Made by a program: the position numbers and the translations under genes. A DNA stretch of 6,198 nt from Clostridia bacterium (GTDB lineage: Bacteria; Bacillota; Clostridia; Christensenellales; Aristaeellaceae): the NCBI GenBank assembly GCA_900754755.1, contig CAAEEC010000165.1:1-6198 (forward strand). Reading direction: 5' to 3'. Below the pieces are notes generated by a model that worked only from the letters and a program-made list of their open reading frames with translations, was not told where the DNA came from and did no database searches. This document shows, in pieces, positions 5,496 through 6,198 of the stretch (position 1 is its first letter; the number at the start of each line of letters is the position of its first letter).

Positions 5496-6029
5496 TCAGC
5501 GCGGAATCGCTTGCAAAATGGGTTCCAGCGCGCGCAAATCCTCAAAATCGACCCGTTGGCCATAGGTTTCGATGAGCGCGCGGTTTTCCGCCGTCTGTTT
5601 TTCTTCCGGCACGCGGCGCGCGGTTTGATACAGCAGGGCCATGGCCGCGCGGTGCCCGAGGGAAAGCTTTTGATAATCGATACCGCCCCGCAGGTGGAAA
5701 ATTTTTGCGCGCTCGAGCACTTCCGCGCTCAATTGCCGCTTAAGGGAAGCGCGGATGTTGGCGCGGTTTTCCGCGTCGGTTGGATCGGCCAGGCCCACGG
5801 TGGCGATGAGGATGGTTTGGCCTTCTTTGGGAGCAAAGCCCCGAAAGGTCTTGCGCAGGCCCAGCACGCCGCCCGCGTATAGCGCGCCCACGTAAACGAT
5901 GGCATGCTTTTCCGTGAGTTTGGGCGCGTCCGTATAGGGAACCGCCACAATGCCTGTGCTTTCGGCCAGCGCCTGCGCGTACCGGCGCGCGCTACCGTAA
6001 TGGCTGCCATAGAGGATAACGCTGTTCAT
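5496..6029 (-). CDS. Flavodoxin-domain protein (HemG-like flavodoxin family)
   Basis: A 177-residue soluble protein with a flavodoxin fold. The N-terminal VILYGSHYGSARRYA (4-18) is strand 1 plus the FMN phosphate-binding loop. AIVYVGALYAGGVLG (43-57) is the third strand and its loop, and TILIATVGLADP (72-83) the fourth. The C-terminal LRGGIDYQKLSLGHR (113-127) and the YGQRVDFEDL stretch (156-165) match the flavodoxin group that includes protoporphyrinogen oxidase HemG and many uncharacterised Clostridia proteins. It probably carries FMN and transfers electrons or reduces a small molecule; a HemG role is not supported, since no haem genes are seen here. The ATG at 6029 is the only ATG, GTG or TTG start in frame; its own ribosome site (GAGG, 13 bases upstream) is weak. 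It is transcribed from the promoter at 6128-6156 and converges on the URO-D-like gene. Confidence 0.9.
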   Translation of the reverse strand: MNSVILYGSHYGSARRYAQALAESTGIVAVPYTDAPKLTEKHAIVYVGALYAGGVLGLRKTFRGFAPKEGQTILIATVGLADPTDAENRANIRASLKRQLSAEVLERAKIFHLRGGIDYQKLSLGHRAAMALLYQTARRVPEEKQTAENRALIETYGQRVDFEDLRALEPILQAIPR

Positions 6030-6084
6030 GAATGCGAATTCGCCTCGTTTCCTGATGTTTTTTGTTGTGGTGGATGGTGCGCAT
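5992..6084 (-). CDS. Possible 30-codon leader reading frame of the flavodoxin gene
   Basis: An ATG at 6084-6082 is preceded by GGAGAG (6098-6093) at the ideal distance of 8 bases, the best ribosome site near this gene. The frame encodes a short basic, histidine-rich peptide starting MRTIHHNKKHQETRR and stops with TAG at 5994-5992. It overlaps the first 38 bases of the flavodoxin gene in another frame. The peptide matches no family I know and may serve only as a translated leader that couples ribosome flow to the flavodoxin start. It may also be chance, so confidence is modest. Confidence 0.4.
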   Translation of the reverse strand: MRTIHHNKKHQETRRIRIHEQRYPLWQPLR

Positions 6085-6127
6085 AAACGCAGCTCTCCTT
6101 TATTTCCAGAAACAGCATGGCAGCGGT

Positions 6128-6156
6128 ATTATATCGATGAGATATTAAAAATACAA
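6128..6156 (-). promoter_or_regulatory. Sigma-A promoter of the flavodoxin gene
   Basis: On the minus strand TTGTAT (6156-6151) and TATAAT (6133-6128) are separated by exactly 17 bases, giving a consensus -10 and a good -35. Transcription would start near 6121 and leave a leader of about 90 bases before the flavodoxin ATG. The palindrome AAGTACTT (6155-6162) overlaps the upstream edge of the -35 box and could be part of an operator. Confidence 0.8.
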
Positions 6157-6198
6157 GTACTTCAAATTGAGGAACGCTCAAATATAAGCAAGAAGTAA

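Noticed and set aside
6028..6198. Plus-strand 56-codon frame ending exactly at the window edge
   Set aside because: Its ATG and first part lie opposite the flavodoxin start and leader, it has no ribosome site, and the rest covers a good minus-strand promoter. It is most likely a chance frame in AT-rich promoter DNA.

Overview
The window suggests a GC-rich member of the Bacillota, most plausibly a Clostridia-type anaerobe. The signs are an aspartate-type T-box riboswitch upstream of aspS, near-consensus sigma-A promoters, strong Shine-Dalgarno sites, a GTG start set by its Shine-Dalgarno site, a CotH-type domain, and a FakA/YloV-like domain beside a uroporphyrinogen-decarboxylase-like protein. 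Genus cannot be read from the sequence. Genes are GC-rich, while the outer ~90-100 bases at each end are clearly AT-rich (about 40% GC on the left, about 33% on the right).

Layout. (1) 39-1178, minus strand: a membrane-anchored or secreted protein with a glycosidase-like TIM-barrel region, followed directly by an internal slice of a CotH kinase domain. It breaks off near base 90 into an unrelated tail, so it is almost certainly truncated. (2) 1333-1583, plus strand: a consensus promoter and a complete T-box leader with specifier GAC (Asp), a UGGC acceptor-pairing bulge and an intrinsic terminator. (3) 1648-3432 aspS, followed 15 bases later by an RseC/MucC-like two-helix membrane protein (3448-3846). 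(4) A hairpin at 3855-3895. (5) 3923-4171, a free-standing 82-residue domain resembling the part of fatty-acid kinase FakA (YloV) that follows its DhaL domain, followed 8 bases later by a 414-residue URO-D/MtaA-superfamily protein (4180-5424). (6) A GC-rich inverted repeat at 5439-5471 between convergent genes. (7) 5496-6029, minus strand: a HemG-like flavodoxin-domain protein, with its own promoter (6128-6156) and a possible 30-codon upstream reading frame that has the better ribosome binding site.

How they fit together. The T-box should couple aspS transcription, and that of the co-transcribed RseC-like gene, to uncharged tRNA-Asp. The FakA-like mini-domain and the URO-D-like protein look like one translational unit. 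A link to one-carbon or corrinoid chemistry is inferred from the URO-D superfamily only. The flavodoxin gene is an independent unit.

No rRNA, tRNA, CRISPR array, complete insertion sequence or transposase was seen. The most unusual items are the chimeric and truncated CotH gene, the stand-alone FakA-like domain with an apparent Cys-to-Asp change at a putative metal-ligand position, and the leader reading frame of the flavodoxin gene.
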